A stretch of DNA of 6,764 bases from Bacteroidales bacterium. Its GTDB lineage: Bacteria; Bacteroidota; Bacteroidia; Bacteroidales; UBA932. This document shows, piece after piece, positions 6,570 through 6,764 of the stretch (the stretch's first letter is position 1; every line of letters starts with the position of its first letter). Made by a program: the position numbers and the translations under genes. Under the pieces are notes generated by a model. It was given only the letters and a program-made list of their open reading frames with translations, was not told the origin of the DNA and ran no database searches. Location: assembly GCA_017551215.1 (NCBI GenBank), contig JAFZMA010000071.1, positions 1 through 6,764 on the forward strand, in the 5' to 3' direction.

Positions 6570-6614
6570 TTTTCTGCCTTTTCTGTACCAGGTCTACATG
6601 TTTTTCTGCGGACC
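6529..6614. repeat. 33-bp perfect direct repeat, two copies 53 bp apart
   Basis: The same 33 bases, beginning TCTGTACCAGG and ending TTTTTCTGCGGACC on plus, occur at 6529-6561 and 6582-6614, separated by 20 bp. The bases just outside differ at both ends, so the repeat length is exact. Copy 2 covers the last codons and the TAG of the GH3 gene; copy 1 lies in the spacer before the LuxE-like gene and is in another frame (offset 53). The first copy can form CCAGGTC (6535-6541) with GACCTGG (6558-6564). TTTTTCTGC also recurs in the 20-bp spacer (6569-6577), so the spacer may be a diverged part of the same repeat. Confidence 0.85.
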
Positions 6615-6764
6615 GGACATGTTCCGGAGCTGATCTATGTACTTGAGGTCTTTCCATAGGCGCGGAACCTTGTTCTGCCCGCCGGTCTTGCCGCGGGATT
6701 CCATCCATCGATAGAAGGTTCCGGGCGCAAGTGGCAGGATCTTAAGCCGTTGCATGGTTGAACC
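6594..6764 (-). CDS. GH3-family (auxin-responsive-like) protein, C-terminal end only
   Basis: Only the last 56 codons are in the window; the gene starts beyond the right edge and ends at TAG 6596-6594. The residues PLAPGTFYRWMESRGKTGGQ and NKVPRLWKDLKYIDQL match the conserved C-terminus of Bacteroidota GH3-family proteins (remembered form: GTFY.W..SKGK.GGQ.KVPRL...R.YI). GH3 proteins are adenylate-forming acyl-acid amido synthetases of about 500 aa; the bacterial substrates are mostly unknown. The final residues (after QLRNM) are encoded by the 33-bp repeat, so the family-typical end is followed by a short repeat-derived tail. The gene precedes the LuxE-like gene on the same strand with 102 bp between stop and start, so they may be co-transcribed. 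Confidence 0.75.
   Translation of the reverse strand, partial: GSTMQRLKILPLAPGTFYRWMESRGKTGGQNKVPRLWKDLKYIDQLRNMSGPQKNM

Noticed and set aside
6529..6614. Attachment site or transposon ends from the 33-bp direct repeats
   Set aside because: Only 20 bp separate the copies, with no integrase, transposase or terminal inverted repeats in the window. Local duplication explains it more simply.
6186..6659. 157-codon plus-strand frame over the LuxE start and the direct repeat
   Set aside because: Antisense to the LuxE-like N-terminus and the GH3 end. Its Phe/Leu/Ser-rich tail repeats itself only because of the 33-bp DNA repeat.

Overview
The window looks like Bacteroidota DNA, most likely Bacteroidales. 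The evidence is the set of protein families (a Bacteroidota-type HemD, DUF4271, a short SUI1/YciH, a long DUF2723 membrane protein, and LuxE-like and GH3-like acyl-activating enzymes), weak or absent Shine-Dalgarno sequences, and TAnnTTTG promoter boxes at sensible distances from two starts. Species cannot be fixed from the sequence.

Layout: (1) 1-1262, minus strand: a compact run SUI1/YciH -> DUF4271 -> hemD. The first two genes are 4 nt apart and the last two share ATGA; hemD runs off the left edge. (2) 1263-1449: divergent spacer with an imperfect palindromic repeat, a second copy of its 17-bp edge, and a probable promoter on each strand. (3) 1450-4545, plus strand: a 1031-aa DUF2723/TMEM260-family membrane protein, followed by a hairpin terminator. 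(4) 4624-5000: no convincing gene, but an unusually structured, GC-rich spacer with several hairpins and copies of GGACGACGGGAGC in alternating orientation. (5) 5001-6491, minus strand: a LuxE-type acyl-protein synthetase, enlarged to 496 aa by several in-frame, Asn/Gln-rich insertions. (6) 6492-6764, minus strand: the C-terminal end of a GH3-family protein, then a short spacer with a 33-bp perfect direct repeat, one copy of which covers the GH3 stop codon.

The left cluster mixes translation initiation, an unknown membrane protein and tetrapyrrole synthesis, so it is a transcription unit rather than an obvious pathway. The DUF2723 protein is probably an envelope glycosyltransferase. The GH3 and LuxE genes are co-directional, about 100 bp apart, and both belong to families that activate carboxylates as adenylates, so they may act in one acyl-transfer process.

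The most unusual signals are the recurrent motif in the LuxE insertions, the single shared reading frame GH3-TAG-33 codons-TAG-LuxE across the repeat-bearing spacer, and the structured convergent spacer. None of them proves a new system.
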